Below the pieces are notes generated by a model. That model was not told where the DNA came from, made no database searches, and saw nothing but the letters and a program-made list of their open reading frames with translations. Shown in pieces: positions 1 through 9,009 of a stretch of DNA of 42,557 nt (position 1 is the first letter of the stretch; every line of letters begins with the position of its first letter). The stretch is from NCBI GenBank assembly GCA_002025865.1, contig MWOR01000173.1, forward strand, positions 1 through 42,557, given 5' to 3'. Source of the DNA: Prochlorococcus sp. HOT208_60m_813I02. GTDB taxonomy: Bacteria > Cyanobacteriota > Cyanobacteriia > PCC-6307 > Cyanobiaceae. Made by a program: the position numbers and the translations under genes.

Positions 1-1
1 A

Positions 2-802
2 ATCATCCCTACCCATTTCATACCTCCTATTACAGCTGTTGCCGCACTTGGTCAACTTTCTCCTTCGGGAGAGATTAGACAATTGGCAGCTCCAATAAGT
101 CAGTTTGGCTCTTCCCCCCGAATTGTCGAAATTTTAGTAAATGAAGGAGATTTCGTAAAAAAAGGTGATATCCTCGCAATCTTTGAAAATGGAGAAAAAT
201 TAATTGCTGATCTCGAAAGAAACGAAAATCTAATTACCACTATTCACGAAGAAATTACCCTAAAGAAAAATCAAATTCAAAGGTATGAGTTAGCTTTGAG
301 CAAAGATGTATATTCTTTTGTAGAGTTTTCACAGAGAAAAGATGAATTATTAAAATTGCAAAAACAGAAAATAAATCTAATCGGAGAACAAAAAAATATC
401 AAGATAGATCTATTTAATTCAAAATTAAGGAGTCCAATCGATGGTTTTATCCTTGGAATAAACACGCGAGTTGGTGAAAGGCCTCAAAATGAAGGGATTT
501 TGGAGATTGGTTCTAGTCAAAAAATGGAAGCTTTGATAGAGGTTTATGAATCTGACATCGATAGAGTCTTTATCTCTCAGAATGTTGAATTGAGCAGTGA
601 GAATGGAGGTTTCCAGAAAAATCTTAAAGGAAAGGTGATCAGGATTAGTCCTCAGGTAAAACAAAGAAAAGTTCTATCGACTGATCCAACAGGGGATGCT
701 GATTCACGAATTATCGAGGTACTAGTAAAACTAGATCAAGATTCTATAGATATCGTTCAAAATTACGCAGGAATGAAAGTGATTGCAAAATTTATTCCCT
801 AA
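2..802 (+). CDS. devB: DevB-type membrane fusion protein (HlyD family), 5' end outside window
   Basis: Periplasmic adaptor of a DevBCA-type ABC exporter; it links the inner-membrane pump to an outer-membrane TolC-like channel. The frame is open from the first bases of the window, so the N-terminus and its membrane anchor are missing. A TTG at 83 is only an internal codon: the preceding residues (AALGQLSPSGEI) already match the conserved DevB N-terminal region. The visible part shows a lipoyl-like half (VNEGDFVKKGDIL), a Lys/Glu-rich helical hairpin likely to form a coiled coil, the second half (LRSPIDGFI), then the beta-barrel. The stop codon overlaps the ATG of the next gene (TAATG), so the two are translationally coupled. 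The family is well known; the exported substrate is not visible here. Confidence 0.88.
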   Translation: MIPTHFIPPITAVAALGQLSPSGEIRQLAAPISQFGSSPRIVEILVNEGDFVKKGDILAIFENGEKLIADLERNENLITTIHEEITLKKNQIQRYELALSKDVYSFVEFSQRKDELLKLQKQKINLIGEQKNIKIDLFNSKLRSPIDGFILGINTRVGERPQNEGILEIGSSQKMEALIEVYESDIDRVFISQNVELSSENGGFQKNLKGKVIRISPQVKQRKVLSTDPTGDADSRIIEVLVKLDQDSIDIVQNYAGMKVIAKFIP

Positions 803-1974
803 TGAGTTTTTCTTTTTTAAAATTCAGAAAAATACCATTAGCTTGGTTGTTATTAACTAGGCAACCATTAAGGCTAGCTGTTGCAATAGCCGGAATCAGT
901 TTTGCAGGGATTTTGATGTTTATGCAATTAGGTTTTAGAGATGGTTTATTTGACACGAGCGTAACTATTCATAAACTTCTAGATGCCGATCTTGTTTTGA
1001 TAAGTCCCAGATCAAAAAGTTCTATAAGCATGAGTGGATTCCCAAAAAGAAGATTAATTCAAACTCTCGCAGTAGAGGATGTTGAAAAAACTGCTCCCGT
1101 TAATCTTAATTATTTACTTTGGAGAAATCCCGAAAATCTTAAAACTAGATCAATACTTGCATTAGGTTTTAATCCCTCCGATTCACTTCTATTAAATGAG
1201 GGATTCTCAAAGAAAGCTTATAAATTGAGAAATCCATCAAGAGTTCTTTTTGACAAATTATCTAGGCCTGAATTTGGACCGATTGAAAAATGGTTCTTAT
1301 CTGAAAAAAAAGTTGAGACTGAGGTTGCTGGAAAAAGAGTAATTGTTGAGGGCCTTGTCGAGTTGGGACCATCTTTTGGTGCAGATGGTAATTTGATAAC
1401 TAGTCGAGAAACCTTCTTAAGACTTTTTCCTGCTAATCCTCCTGGAAGTATAGAAATTGGTTTAGTAAAGCTAAAAAAAGGATCTGATCCTGAATTGATT
1501 TCAAGGATATTAAATAACTCACTCCCAAATGATGTTAGGGTTCTTACAAAAAATCAATTTATAGAATTTGAGAAGAATTATTGGAAAAATAGTACTGCAA
1601 TTGGTTTCATATTTAGTTTGGGAGCTTTGATGGGTTTCGTTGTGGGGTGTGTGGTTGTTTATCAAATTCTTTATAGTGACGTTACAGATCACCTCCCAGA
1701 GTACGCCACCTTGTTAGCGATGGGGTATAGAATTAAGTCCCTTTTCTTTGTTGTAGCTAGAGAGGGGTTTTTGTTGGCATTGTTTGGTTATTTACCTGCT
1801 TATTTCTGTGGTCAAATACTTTACTCAGTTATAAGAAGTTCTACTAAACTCCCAATAATAATGGATGCAGAAAAAACGATTTTAATTTTCGTTTTAGTTT
1901 TAGTTATGTGTATGGGGTCCGCCGCTGTTGCGATGCGTAAATTAGTTGACGCTGATCCTGCCGAAATTTTTTAA
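802..1974 (+). CDS. devC: DevC-type ABC exporter permease
   Basis: Inner-membrane subunit of the DevBCA exporter, 390 residues. One membrane segment lies near the N-terminus (about residues 25-45), followed by a large extracytoplasmic domain. Three more membrane segments lie near residues 264-288, 315-340 and 362-380. This is the FtsX/MacB-like topology of DevC proteins. The start overlaps the devB stop and devA follows 13 bases later, so the three form one operon. In Anabaena the homologous system exports heterocyst envelope glycolipids (established knowledge). A unicellular picocyanobacterium makes no heterocysts, so the substrate here must differ and is unknown. Confidence 0.9.
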   Translation: MSFSFLKFRKIPLAWLLLTRQPLRLAVAIAGISFAGILMFMQLGFRDGLFDTSVTIHKLLDADLVLISPRSKSSISMSGFPKRRLIQTLAVEDVEKTAPVNLNYLLWRNPENLKTRSILALGFNPSDSLLLNEGFSKKAYKLRNPSRVLFDKLSRPEFGPIEKWFLSEKKVETEVAGKRVIVEGLVELGPSFGADGNLITSRETFLRLFPANPPGSIEIGLVKLKKGSDPELISRILNNSLPNDVRVLTKNQFIEFEKNYWKNSTAIGFIFSLGALMGFVVGCVVVYQILYSDVTDHLPEYATLLAMGYRIKSLFFVVAREGFLLALFGYLPAYFCGQILYSVIRSSTKLPIIMDAEKTILIFVLVLVMCMGSAAVAMRKLVDADPAEIF

Positions 1975-1987
1975 TAATTGAAGATAA

Positions 1988-2716
1988 ATGGTTAAAGCTA
2001 ATAAATCAAAAAATAATGTTAAAAATCTTAAAACAGTCTCAATAAATAATTTGAGTCACTTTTATGGAAAAAATGAGAATAAAAAACAAGTTCTTAATGA
2101 CGTTAACTTGAATATTGATAAAGGAGAGTTGGTTCTTTTGAAAGGGCCTTCTGGATGTGGCAAAACTACTCTCTTAACATTAATTGGGGCCTTGAGAACC
2201 TGTCAAAGTGGAGATTTAACTGTATTAAATAATCAGTTAAATGGAGCATCAAGGAAAACTCGTCAGATTCTTAGAAGAAGTATTGGAATGATTTTTCAAG
2301 GTCACAATCTTCTGAGATGTTTAACAGCAGAACAAAATGTCCAGATGGGCGCCGATTTAATAAAAGGTTTAACATATTTGCAAAGACGTGAAATAGCACG
2401 GAATTGGTTGTCAGCAGTAGGATTAGAAGAACATCATAAAAAGTTGCCAAATGACTTATCTGGTGGGCAAAAACAGAGAGTAGCAATTGCCCGAGCTTTA
2501 TCTGCTAACCCAAAACTTTTATTAGCTGATGAGCCCACTTCTGCTTTAGATAGCGTCACAGGAAGAGAAATAGTAACACTTTTAAGGAAACTAGCAAAAG
2601 AGCAAAATTGTTCTGTACTTATGGTGACGCATGATCCAAGAATTTCTGATATGGCTGATAGGATATTAAATATGGAAGATGGTAAAATATTTAGTGCTCA
2701 TAGTGAGCTAATATAA
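1988..2716 (+). CDS. devA: DevA-type ABC exporter ATPase
   Basis: ATP-binding subunit of the DevBCA exporter, 242 residues, cytoplasmic and docked on DevC. The Walker A motif GPSGCGKT is at residues 53-60. The ABC signature LSGGQKQRVAIARAL is followed by Walker B with the catalytic Glu (LLLADEPTSALD) and the switch His in VTHD. Overall it resembles the LolD/MacB subfamily. A Lys/Asn-rich stretch of about 17 residues precedes the core domain; the ATG at 1988 is kept because it sits 13 bases after devC. A TTG about 20 residues in cannot be excluded as the start. Confidence 0.92.
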   Translation: MVKANKSKNNVKNLKTVSINNLSHFYGKNENKKQVLNDVNLNIDKGELVLLKGPSGCGKTTLLTLIGALRTCQSGDLTVLNNQLNGASRKTRQILRRSIGMIFQGHNLLRCLTAEQNVQMGADLIKGLTYLQRREIARNWLSAVGLEEHHKKLPNDLSGGQKQRVAIARALSANPKLLLADEPTSALDSVTGREIVTLLRKLAKEQNCSVLMVTHDPRISDMADRILNMEDGKIFSAHSELI

Positions 2717-2735
2717 TAAAAAATTTAAAAATTTT

Positions 2736-2885
2736 ATGTCTAAGAGAAGGAATCTAAAAAAAGAAAAGCAGGAGCGTAATAGAGCCTATGCTAGAAAATT
2801 CAAAAAAAGGAAATTAAGAACTGATGGAAGACCTGATGGTGGAAACGTTACAGGTACAGCAAATAATGGCGGCGCAGCTGATTAG
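2736..2885 (+). CDS. Small highly basic hypothetical protein (49 aa)
   Basis: A short frame with an ATG start 19 bases after devA, encoding 49 residues. The first 30 residues are strongly basic (starts MSKRRNLKKEKQERNRAYAR), and the tail is Gly/Asn/Asp-rich ending GGAAD. It has no membrane segment and no cysteine. The charge pattern suggests binding to RNA, ribosomes or nucleic acid, but that is inference. I recognise the type as a small conserved protein of marine picocyanobacteria but know of no assigned function. The coordinated codon structure and non-random composition make it a likely gene. It may be co-transcribed with devBCA, since no terminator is visible between them. Confidence 0.72.
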   Translation: MSKRRNLKKEKQERNRAYARKFKKRKLRTDGRPDGGNVTGTANNGGAAD

Positions 2886-2946
2886 GGAATATCTTTTATT
2901 TTTATATTTTGGAATTCAATATATTATGCATATTTAAGACATAATC

Positions 2947-3858
2947 ATGAATGTAAGTATTGTTATACCGACTTACAATAGATTATCTATATTAGAGAAA
3001 TGTCTATTTGCCCTTGAGAATCAAAGAATAAATACAAATATCAGTAATTATGAAGTCATAGTAGTTGATGATGGATCAACTGATGGGACAACCGCATGGA
3101 TAAATAAAAACAAAGCTAATCTCCCACACGTTATTCTATTTCAGCAAGAACATGGAGGGCCTGCACTTGCAAGAAATCTGGGAGTAATTAAATCAAAATA
3201 TGAAATTATTATATTCATTGATAGTGATCTTATTGTTTTAGACAATTTTATAAATTGCCACGTAGAAAAATTACTTGCCTCTTGGAGAAAAAATGATAAA
3301 AAATGTTTTACCTATGGCTCGGTAATCAATACATCTAATTTTCTAAATCCTCAGAGTGAAACACATAAAATAATGGACGCTTCTTTTGCATACTTTGCCA
3401 CTGGGAATGTAGCGATATCAAAAGAATTGATTTTAAGTGTGGGATTATTTGATACTTCATTTAGTCTTTACGGTTGGGAGGATTTAGAACTTGGAGAAAG
3501 GTTAAAAAAAATTGGGACAAAATTAATTAGATGTCCAAATGCAGTAGGTTTTCATTGGCATCCGCCATTTAATTGCGAACAAATAGATTCATTAATAGCT
3601 CAAGAAAAAGAGAGAGCAAAAATGGCTTTAGTCTTTTTTAAGAAACACCCAAATTTAAGGGTTAGATTTATGATTCAATTAACTCCTCTCCATAATTTAC
3701 TATGGCAAATTCTTTGCTTGGGAGGACTAATCAGTGTTGATAGAATCCTTCCCTTATTAAGATTCCTAGAAAATAAAAGAAGAAATAGACTTGCACTTGA
3801 AATACTTAGGATCCCTCTAAATATGATTTACATTAAACAGTTAACCAAATCAAGATAA
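2947..3858 (+). CDS. Family 2 glycosyltransferase
   Basis: Inverting GT-A glycosyltransferase of 303 residues, probably adding a sugar to an envelope glycan or glycolipid. The N-terminus has the family 2 fold start (VSIVIPTYNR), DDGSTDGT at residues 41-48, the GGPALARN loop, and the metal-binding DSD at residues 92-94. GWEDLELG at residues 176-183 matches the C-terminal catalytic segment seen in galactosyltransferase-like members. There is no signal peptide. The hydrophobic C-terminal third (LHNLLWQILCLGGLI) may associate with the membrane. It is separated from devBCA by a 61-base gap and from rpsB by the rpsB leader. Donor and acceptor cannot be told from sequence. Confidence 0.85.
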   Translation: MNVSIVIPTYNRLSILEKCLFALENQRINTNISNYEVIVVDDGSTDGTTAWINKNKANLPHVILFQQEHGGPALARNLGVIKSKYEIIIFIDSDLIVLDNFINCHVEKLLASWRKNDKKCFTYGSVINTSNFLNPQSETHKIMDASFAYFATGNVAISKELILSVGLFDTSFSLYGWEDLELGERLKKIGTKLIRCPNAVGFHWHPPFNCEQIDSLIAQEKERAKMALVFFKKHPNLRVRFMIQLTPLHNLLWQILCLGGLISVDRILPLLRFLENKRRNRLALEILRIPLNMIYIKQLTKSR

Positions 3859-3864
3859 AAAACT

Positions 3865-3899
3865 TTTAGAAATACACATCAGTTGCTAGAATAATTGAA
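3865..3899 (+). promoter_or_regulatory. Candidate rpsB promoter
   Basis: A -10-like hexamer TAGAAT lies at 3887-3892, with a weaker -35-like TTTAGA at about 3865-3870 and a 16-base spacer. Transcription from it would begin near 3899, just upstream of the paired elements of the rpsB leader. Prediction by eye only. Confidence 0.4.
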
Positions 3900-3911
3900 A
3901 TAAATTTCACA

Positions 3912-3975
3912 CATCTGACAGTTTCGGGTGAATTATTAATATTAATTCCCCGTCAGATGGAGGCTAACCCGAAAC
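3912..3975 (+). promoter_or_regulatory. H-type pseudoknot in the rpsB mRNA leader
   Basis: Two perfect complementary pairs interleave. CATCTGAC (3912-3919) pairs with GTCAGATG (3952-3959), and GTTTCGGGT (3921-3929) pairs with ACCCGAAAC (3967-3975). The order A-B-A'-B' cannot be drawn as nested hairpins and defines an H-type pseudoknot with stems of 8 and 9 base pairs. It ends 12 bases before the rpsB ATG. In other bacteria ribosomal protein S2 represses rpsB-tsf by binding the mRNA leader (established for E. coli). A similar autoregulatory role here is inference. Confidence 0.72.
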
Positions 3976-3987
3976 CCTTTTTAAATT

Positions 3988-4692
3988 ATGGCTGTTGTAT
4001 CACTATCAGAAATGATGGAAGCTGGTGCTCATTTTGGGCATCAAACTAGACGTTGGAATCCCAAGATGTCTAAATATATATATTGCGCGAGAAATGGAGT
4101 TCATATTATTGATCTTGTAAAAACAGCATTGTGTATGAACAATGCATATAAATGGACGAGAAACGCCGCGAAAAGCGGTAAACGTTTCCTATTTGTCGGT
4201 ACAAAAAAACAAGCATCAGATGTAGTAGCTCAGGAAGCTACACGTTGTGGAGCTGCATATGTAAATCAAAGATGGCTTGGAGGGATGTTGACTAATTGGA
4301 CAACAATGAAAGCTAGGATTGAAAGATTAAAGGATCTAGAAAGAATGGAAAGTAGTGGTTCAATAGCAATGAGACCTAAAAAAGAAGCTGCAGTATTAAG
4401 GAGAGAACTTGAAAGATTACAAAAATACTTAGGTGGACTTAAGGGTATGAGAAGATTACCAGATGTAGTTGTATTGGTTGATCAGAGAAGAGAATCTAAT
4501 GCTGTATTAGAAGCTAGAAAATTAGATATCTCATTAGTTTCAATGTTGGATACAAATTGCGATCCGGATTTGTGTGAAGTTCCAATTCCTTGTAACGATG
4601 ATGCCGTTAGATCTGTGCAACTTATTTTAGGAAGACTTGCAGATGCCATAAATGAGGGTAGAAAGGGCTCTAATGCCGAAAGAAAAAATTAA
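3988..4692 (+). CDS. rpsB: 30S ribosomal protein S2
   Basis: Component of the small ribosomal subunit that binds near the head-body junction and is needed for S1/mRNA docking. At 234 residues it has full bacterial length. Diagnostic segments are the N-terminal [23 protein letters not shown], the conserved [12 protein letters not shown] and the C-terminal LDTNCDPD with IPCNDDA. It is followed 44 bases later by tsf, the usual rpsB-tsf pairing, with no terminator between them. Its 5' leader carries a candidate regulatory pseudoknot. Confidence 0.98.
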   Translation: MAVVSLSEMMEAGAHFGHQTRRWNPKMSKYIYCARNGVHIIDLVKTALCMNNAYKWTRNAAKSGKRFLFVGTKKQASDVVAQEATRCGAAYVNQRWLGGMLTNWTTMKARIERLKDLERMESSGSIAMRPKKEAAVLRRELERLQKYLGGLKGMRRLPDVVVLVDQRRESNAVLEARKLDISLVSMLDTNCDPDLCEVPIPCNDDAVRSVQLILGRLADAINEGRKGSNAERKN

Positions 4693-4736
4693 ATTCCAAT
4701 TTAAAACTTACTATTCATTATTTTTTATTACTTCAA

Positions 4737-5393
4737 ATGGGAAACATTACAGCAAAACTTGTAAAAGATCTTAGAGACAAAACTGGTGCAGGAATGATGG
4801 ACTGCAAAAAAGCACTTAACGAAACTGAAGGAAATCTAGATAAAGCTTTGGAATGGTTAAGAAAGAAAGGCATAGCTAGTGCTGAGAAGAAATCGGGAAG
4901 AGTAGCGGCCGAAGGTTCAATTGGTAGTTATATACATACTGGATCAAGAGTCGGAGTTTTACTAGAGTTAAATTGTGAAACTGATTTCGTTGCTAGAGGC
5001 GATATATTCCAATCTCTGTTGAAGGATGTCTCAATGCAAGTAGCAGCATGCCCAAATGTTGAGTATGTATCAATTGACGAAATACCTGCAGAAGTTGTGG
5101 AAAAAGAAAAGCAGATTGAAATGGGTAGGGATGATTTATCTGGAAAACCAGAACAAATCAAGGAAAAAATAGTTGAAGGGAGAATAGCAAAAAGACTTAA
5201 TGAGCTTGTTTTGCTCTCGCAACCATACATTAAAGATAGTTCTCTAACAGTTGAGGATCTTGTTAAACAAGCAGCTGCAAAAATTGGGGAAAATATCAAA
5301 GTAAGACGCTTTACACGATATACATTGGGTGAAGGTATCGAAAAAAATCAGATGGACTTTGCTGAAGAGGTCGCATCAATGCAAACAAACTAG
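4737..5393 (+). CDS. tsf: Translation elongation factor Ts
   Basis: Guanine-nucleotide exchange factor that recharges EF-Tu, 218 residues, cytoplasmic. The N-terminal UBA-like domain has the conserved [16 protein letters not shown], followed by the core with the EF-Tu-contacting TDFVAR. It is the short cyanobacterial/plastid form, without the extra C-terminal repeat of E. coli Ts (283 residues). The ATG start gives [13 protein letters not shown], typical of the family. It is the second gene of the rpsB operon; the unknown downstream protein begins only a few bases after its stop. Confidence 0.97.
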   Translation: MGNITAKLVKDLRDKTGAGMMDCKKALNETEGNLDKALEWLRKKGIASAEKKSGRVAAEGSIGSYIHTGSRVGVLLELNCETDFVARGDIFQSLLKDVSMQVAACPNVEYVSIDEIPAEVVEKEKQIEMGRDDLSGKPEQIKEKIVEGRIAKRLNELVLLSQPYIKDSSLTVEDLVKQAAAKIGENIKVRRFTRYTLGEGIEKNQMDFAEEVASMQTN

Positions 5394-5397
5394 TCAC

Positions 5398-6483
5398 TTG
5401 ATTGATTTGAATAATTTCAATAATTACATAGATACTGATAAAATTAATTCTCAATTAGAGAGAGCAGACATACAAAAAAGAATATTAACTAGAAATATCT
5501 ATAGGGAATATGAACTTTATCTTAGTTTAGTAAGAGATCTACTTTTCATCTCTGTAGAAAAAGGACTTAATCAAATATATAGTTATCCAACAATTAATGA
5601 TAATTTCTTAAATGGAAATGAATTCTATAGTCTTTTTGAAAAAAAAATAAGTAAATTAATATTTACGAATTTGCCCTTTTTAACAGTAGAACAATTAAAG
5701 ATAAGTGAAATTGAAAAAAATATAAATAATGAAATTAATTTTACTATTTTTGATAGTTCCTCAAAAATAAAGGATGATCAAAAAGAAAAATTTCAATATG
5801 AAGATGGTTTTCAATTAAAAGAACCCGTTCAGTTCGAGATTACTGAAGACTTATCAAATACTTCTAAATATTATCAAGCTCATAATTATGAGAGTTTCGA
5901 ATCACTTGATTTAGATAATAACCAAAATAATAATTATTTATCTAAAAACAATATTTTTGAAAATTTAGGAGTTGAAAAACAATTTATTTCCTCCTTACTT
6001 GAATTAATAGGAGAGGAAAAGGTGGATAAACCAAGATATCAAGAAAAAGAAAATATGAATCAAATGGATAATTTACCAAAAAATCAGAATTTTAAAGATT
6101 TTGATTTAATTGACAAGTCATTGGAAAATTTACTATTGAATCTTTCATATAATATTAATCAAGAATTATTCAAGGCAAATCTAATAAAAAAGATGATATC
6201 TAAAGATACCTTTGATTGCTTAGTAGGCAAAAATTTTATGATAAAACATCCATATCCTTTTGTAATTAATTTCGAATTAAACTTATATCGGTCATCATTA
6301 ATTGGCAATAATTTTCCAAGCATTATTTTCTTCAATATATCTACTGTTGAATTAGAGTTTAAAAATTTAAATCTTTCTATTCAAAGGAACAAAATAAATG
6401 AGCTAAAAAATCAATTTCAGCGTTTGATAAAAAAAGAGACATATTGGAGGCAAAAAGAAAAAACTTTGAATAAAATACGTTGA
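5398..6483 (+). CDS. Hypothetical protein between tsf and recG
   Basis: About 361 residues, not recognised. The frame is open from 5329 but would overlap tsf by 65 bases, so I place the start at a TTG at 5398; a second TTG at 5407 is equally possible. The N-terminal third is helical and charged (KRILTRNIYREYELYLSLVR). The middle is low-complexity and Asn/Asp/Glu-rich. The C-terminal third, from HPYPFVINFELNLYRS onward, looks better ordered and ends in a basic helix rich in Lys, Gln and Trp (KKETYWRQKEK). There is no signal peptide or membrane segment. The tsf-unknown-recG arrangement with tiny gaps suggests co-transcription. Function cannot be assigned. Confidence 0.72.
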   Translation: MIDLNNFNNYIDTDKINSQLERADIQKRILTRNIYREYELYLSLVRDLLFISVEKGLNQIYSYPTINDNFLNGNEFYSLFEKKISKLIFTNLPFLTVEQLKISEIEKNINNEINFTIFDSSSKIKDDQKEKFQYEDGFQLKEPVQFEITEDLSNTSKYYQAHNYESFESLDLDNNQNNNYLSKNNIFENLGVEKQFISSLLELIGEEKVDKPRYQEKENMNQMDNLPKNQNFKDFDLIDKSLENLLLNLSYNINQELFKANLIKKMISKDTFDCLVGKNFMIKHPYPFVINFELNLYRSSLIGNNFPSIIFFNISTVELEFKNLNLSIQRNKINELKNQFQRLIKKETYWRQKEKTLNKIR

Positions 6484-6505
6484 AAAAATAACTCTTTTTT
6501 CAAAT

Positions 6506-8962
6506 GTGACTATTAGCGAGAATAATAATAAATTAATTAAAGATTGGATAAGACCTCTTCAAAAATCTCTTACTATTGAAACTGAAAATAAATTTATTAA
6601 TACTTTAGGAAGAGAAAAATATTTTAATGATTATTTGCATGAATCATTAAAAAAACTAGATAATTTAAATCTCTCAGACGAATATTTAATGATATTTTAT
6701 GAATTTTCAAAAAAATATAATGAATATAATAAATTAGACGAAAATCAAAGAAAAAGGTTAATTATAGATACAAGAAAAAATCTTTATAAACTAGGCAAAA
6801 CTTTAGAAATAGAAAGTTCTAATAATATTAATAATAATGTTTTTCTGAATAAAGCTGATTCAAGTTTGTCTTTTGAATCAGATATTTCATTAATAAAAAA
6901 TGTAGGAAAAGTTTATAAAAATAAGCTTAATGAATTAGGGATATTTCATATAAAAGATCTAATTAATTATTTCCCACGAACATATCTAGACTATACGAAT
7001 AGAGTCAAGATAATAAATTTAAAACCAGAGAATTTATACACGTGCATCGCAAACGTTAAAAGATTTTATATTCATAAGAGTAAAAAAAATAGTAATTTAT
7101 CAATAATGAATATTGTAGTTTCTGATGAAACTTCTTCGATAAAGGTAACAAAATTTTTTTTAGGAAGAAGATTTAGATCTTACTCCTTCTTCACATCTCA
7201 AAAATCTTTGTATATTCCTGGAACCAAACTAGCAATTTCCGGTAAGGTTAAATTGACAGAGTATGGCAAAACTTTTGTAGATCCGCAGATTGAAATCCTT
7301 AAGGATAACAATGATAATTTTAATTTCTCAGGCAAAATATTACCCTTGTATTCATTAGGTGAAGCTCTATCAAATATGAGTTTTATAAAACTTATGAAAA
7401 AGGTACTAATTTATGCAAAGCAATATCCAGAAATTTTAAATAAAAAGCAAATTGATTCATTATCTTTATTATCAAAAGGAGAGTCTTTGATTAATATTCA
7501 TTTCCCACCAACTCAAAAGGCACTTATTGAGTCAAAAAAACGTTTAGTTTTTGATGAGTTATTCCTACTTCAAATAAAGTTCCTACTTAGAAAAAGAAAG
7601 ACAAATAAAAATGTAATTTCCCAACAATTACCTCAAAAGAAATCTTTATTAAAAGAATTTTTAAATACGTTTCCTTTTGAATTAACAAAATCTCAAGAAA
7701 ATGTTTTAAATGAAATTAAGAAAGATTTATCTAATCCCGTACCAATGTCTAGATTGCTTCAGGGAGATGTGGGAAGCGGTAAAACTATAATTGCAATAGC
7801 GTCTCTTTTACTTGTCATTGAAAAAAACCTGCAAGGTGCATTTATGGTCCCAACTGAGGTGTTGGCAGAACAGCATTATAAAAATTTATTAAAATATTTG
7901 AATCCCCTTTTAGTTTCTGTTGAACTACTTACTGGGAATACTCCTCAAAAAAAAAGAAAAGAAATTTTCTCTAATTTGAACAATGGGTTAGTTGATATCC
8001 TCGTAGGTACTCATGCATTATTTGAGGATAAAGTCATCTTTAATGCATTAGGCATGGTTGTAATTGATGAACAACATAGATTTGGAGTTACTCAAAGAAA
8101 TAGATTACTAAATAAAGGAGAAAATACTAACTTGTTATCAATGACAGCAACACCAATTCCGAGAACTCTTGCGCTGTCTATTTATGGTGATTTAGATGTG
8201 AGTCAAATTACAGAACTCCCTCCTGGGAGAGTTCCCATAACAACAAAAATAATTTCAGAAGATGATTTAACTAACTTGTTTAAGATTGTTGAAGATGAGA
8301 TCAATAAGGGAAAGCAAGCTTATGTGATTTTGCCACTTATAGAAGATTCAGAAAAAATGAATTTAAGCTCCGCAAAGAAAACATTCAAACATTTATCAGA
8401 AGAGGTCTTTATTAACAAAAAAGTTGGATTATTACATGGCAAATTAAGTTCACAAGAAAAGAATGAAGTAATTAATTCTTTTTTAAAGAATGAAATTAAT
8501 ATATTGGTTTCAACCACAGTAATCGAGGTTGGCATTGATGTTCCTAACGCCACAATTATGATTATTTATAATTCTGACAGATTTGGTTTGTCCCAGCTAC
8601 ATCAATTAAGGGGGAGAGTTGGTAGAGGATCAAAAAAATCTTTTTGTTATCTGGTAACCCCCGATAAAAATGGATTAGAAAATAAACGACTTTGTGTTTT
8701 GCAAAAATCTAATGATGGCTTTTATATTGCTGAAAAAGACTTGGAGCTTAGAGGACCAGGCCAGATTTTAGGATATAGACAATCGGGATTGCCTGATTTT
8801 GTACTGGACAATTTACCTAACAATAAATTTCTTATTGATAAGGCTCGTGAAGAGGCTATTAAGATTGTTAGCAATGATCCTGATTTAAAAGAAAATATTG
8901 TTTTAAGGAATATACTTATTGATAATTCTGATAATAAATTCATTCATGATTTCTTAAATTGA
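6506..8962 (+). CDS. recG: ATP-dependent DNA helicase RecG
   Basis: Superfamily 2 branch-migration helicase that regresses stalled replication forks and processes Holliday junctions. A wedge/OB-fold region begins near residue 130 (IKNVGKVYKNKLNELGI). Walker A GDVGSGKT is at residues 420-427, the DEQH box at 521-524 (DEQHRFGVTQR), then TATPIPRTL, and motif VI QLRGRVGR at 700-707. At 818 residues it is longer than E. coli RecG (693). The extra is a Lys/Asn-rich N-terminal extension of about 125 residues, a feature I associate with cyanobacterial RecG. The start is a GTG at 6506 inside ATGTGA; the overlapping ATG is in another frame and stops at once. Confidence 0.96.
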   Translation: MTISENNNKLIKDWIRPLQKSLTIETENKFINTLGREKYFNDYLHESLKKLDNLNLSDEYLMIFYEFSKKYNEYNKLDENQRKRLIIDTRKNLYKLGKTLEIESSNNINNNVFLNKADSSLSFESDISLIKNVGKVYKNKLNELGIFHIKDLINYFPRTYLDYTNRVKIINLKPENLYTCIANVKRFYIHKSKKNSNLSIMNIVVSDETSSIKVTKFFLGRRFRSYSFFTSQKSLYIPGTKLAISGKVKLTEYGKTFVDPQIEILKDNNDNFNFSGKILPLYSLGEALSNMSFIKLMKKVLIYAKQYPEILNKKQIDSLSLLSKGESLINIHFPPTQKALIESKKRLVFDELFLLQIKFLLRKRKTNKNVISQQLPQKKSLLKEFLNTFPFELTKSQENVLNEIKKDLSNPVPMSRLLQGDVGSGKTIIAIASLLLVIEKNLQGAFMVPTEVLAEQHYKNLLKYLNPLLVSVELLTGNTPQKKRKEIFSNLNNGLVDILVGTHALFEDKVIFNALGMVVIDEQHRFGVTQRNRLLNKGENTNLLSMTATPIPRTLALSIYGDLDVSQITELPPGRVPITTKIISEDDLTNLFKIVEDEINKGKQAYVILPLIEDSEKMNLSSAKKTFKHLSEEVFINKKVGLLHGKLSSQEKNEVINSFLKNEINILVSTTVIEVGIDVPNATIMIIYNSDRFGLSQLHQLRGRVGRGSKKSFCYLVTPDKNGLENKRLCVLQKSNDGFYIAEKDLELRGPGQILGYRQSGLPDFVLDNLPNNKFLIDKAREEAIKIVSNDPDLKENIVLRNILIDNSDNKFIHDFLN

Positions 8963-9009
8963 AAACTATCATTGTAATTTTTGATATATATGTCACCATA
9001 AATCAATTG

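Noticed and set aside
83..85. TTG at 83 as the true start of the DevB gene
   Set aside because: The frame continues to the window edge and the upstream residues fit the conserved DevB N-terminal region, so the gene is simply cut.
3958..3963. GGAGG in the rpsB leader as a ribosome-binding site
   Set aside because: It lies about 24 bases from the ATG at 3988, too far for normal use, and partly within the pairing element of the pseudoknot.
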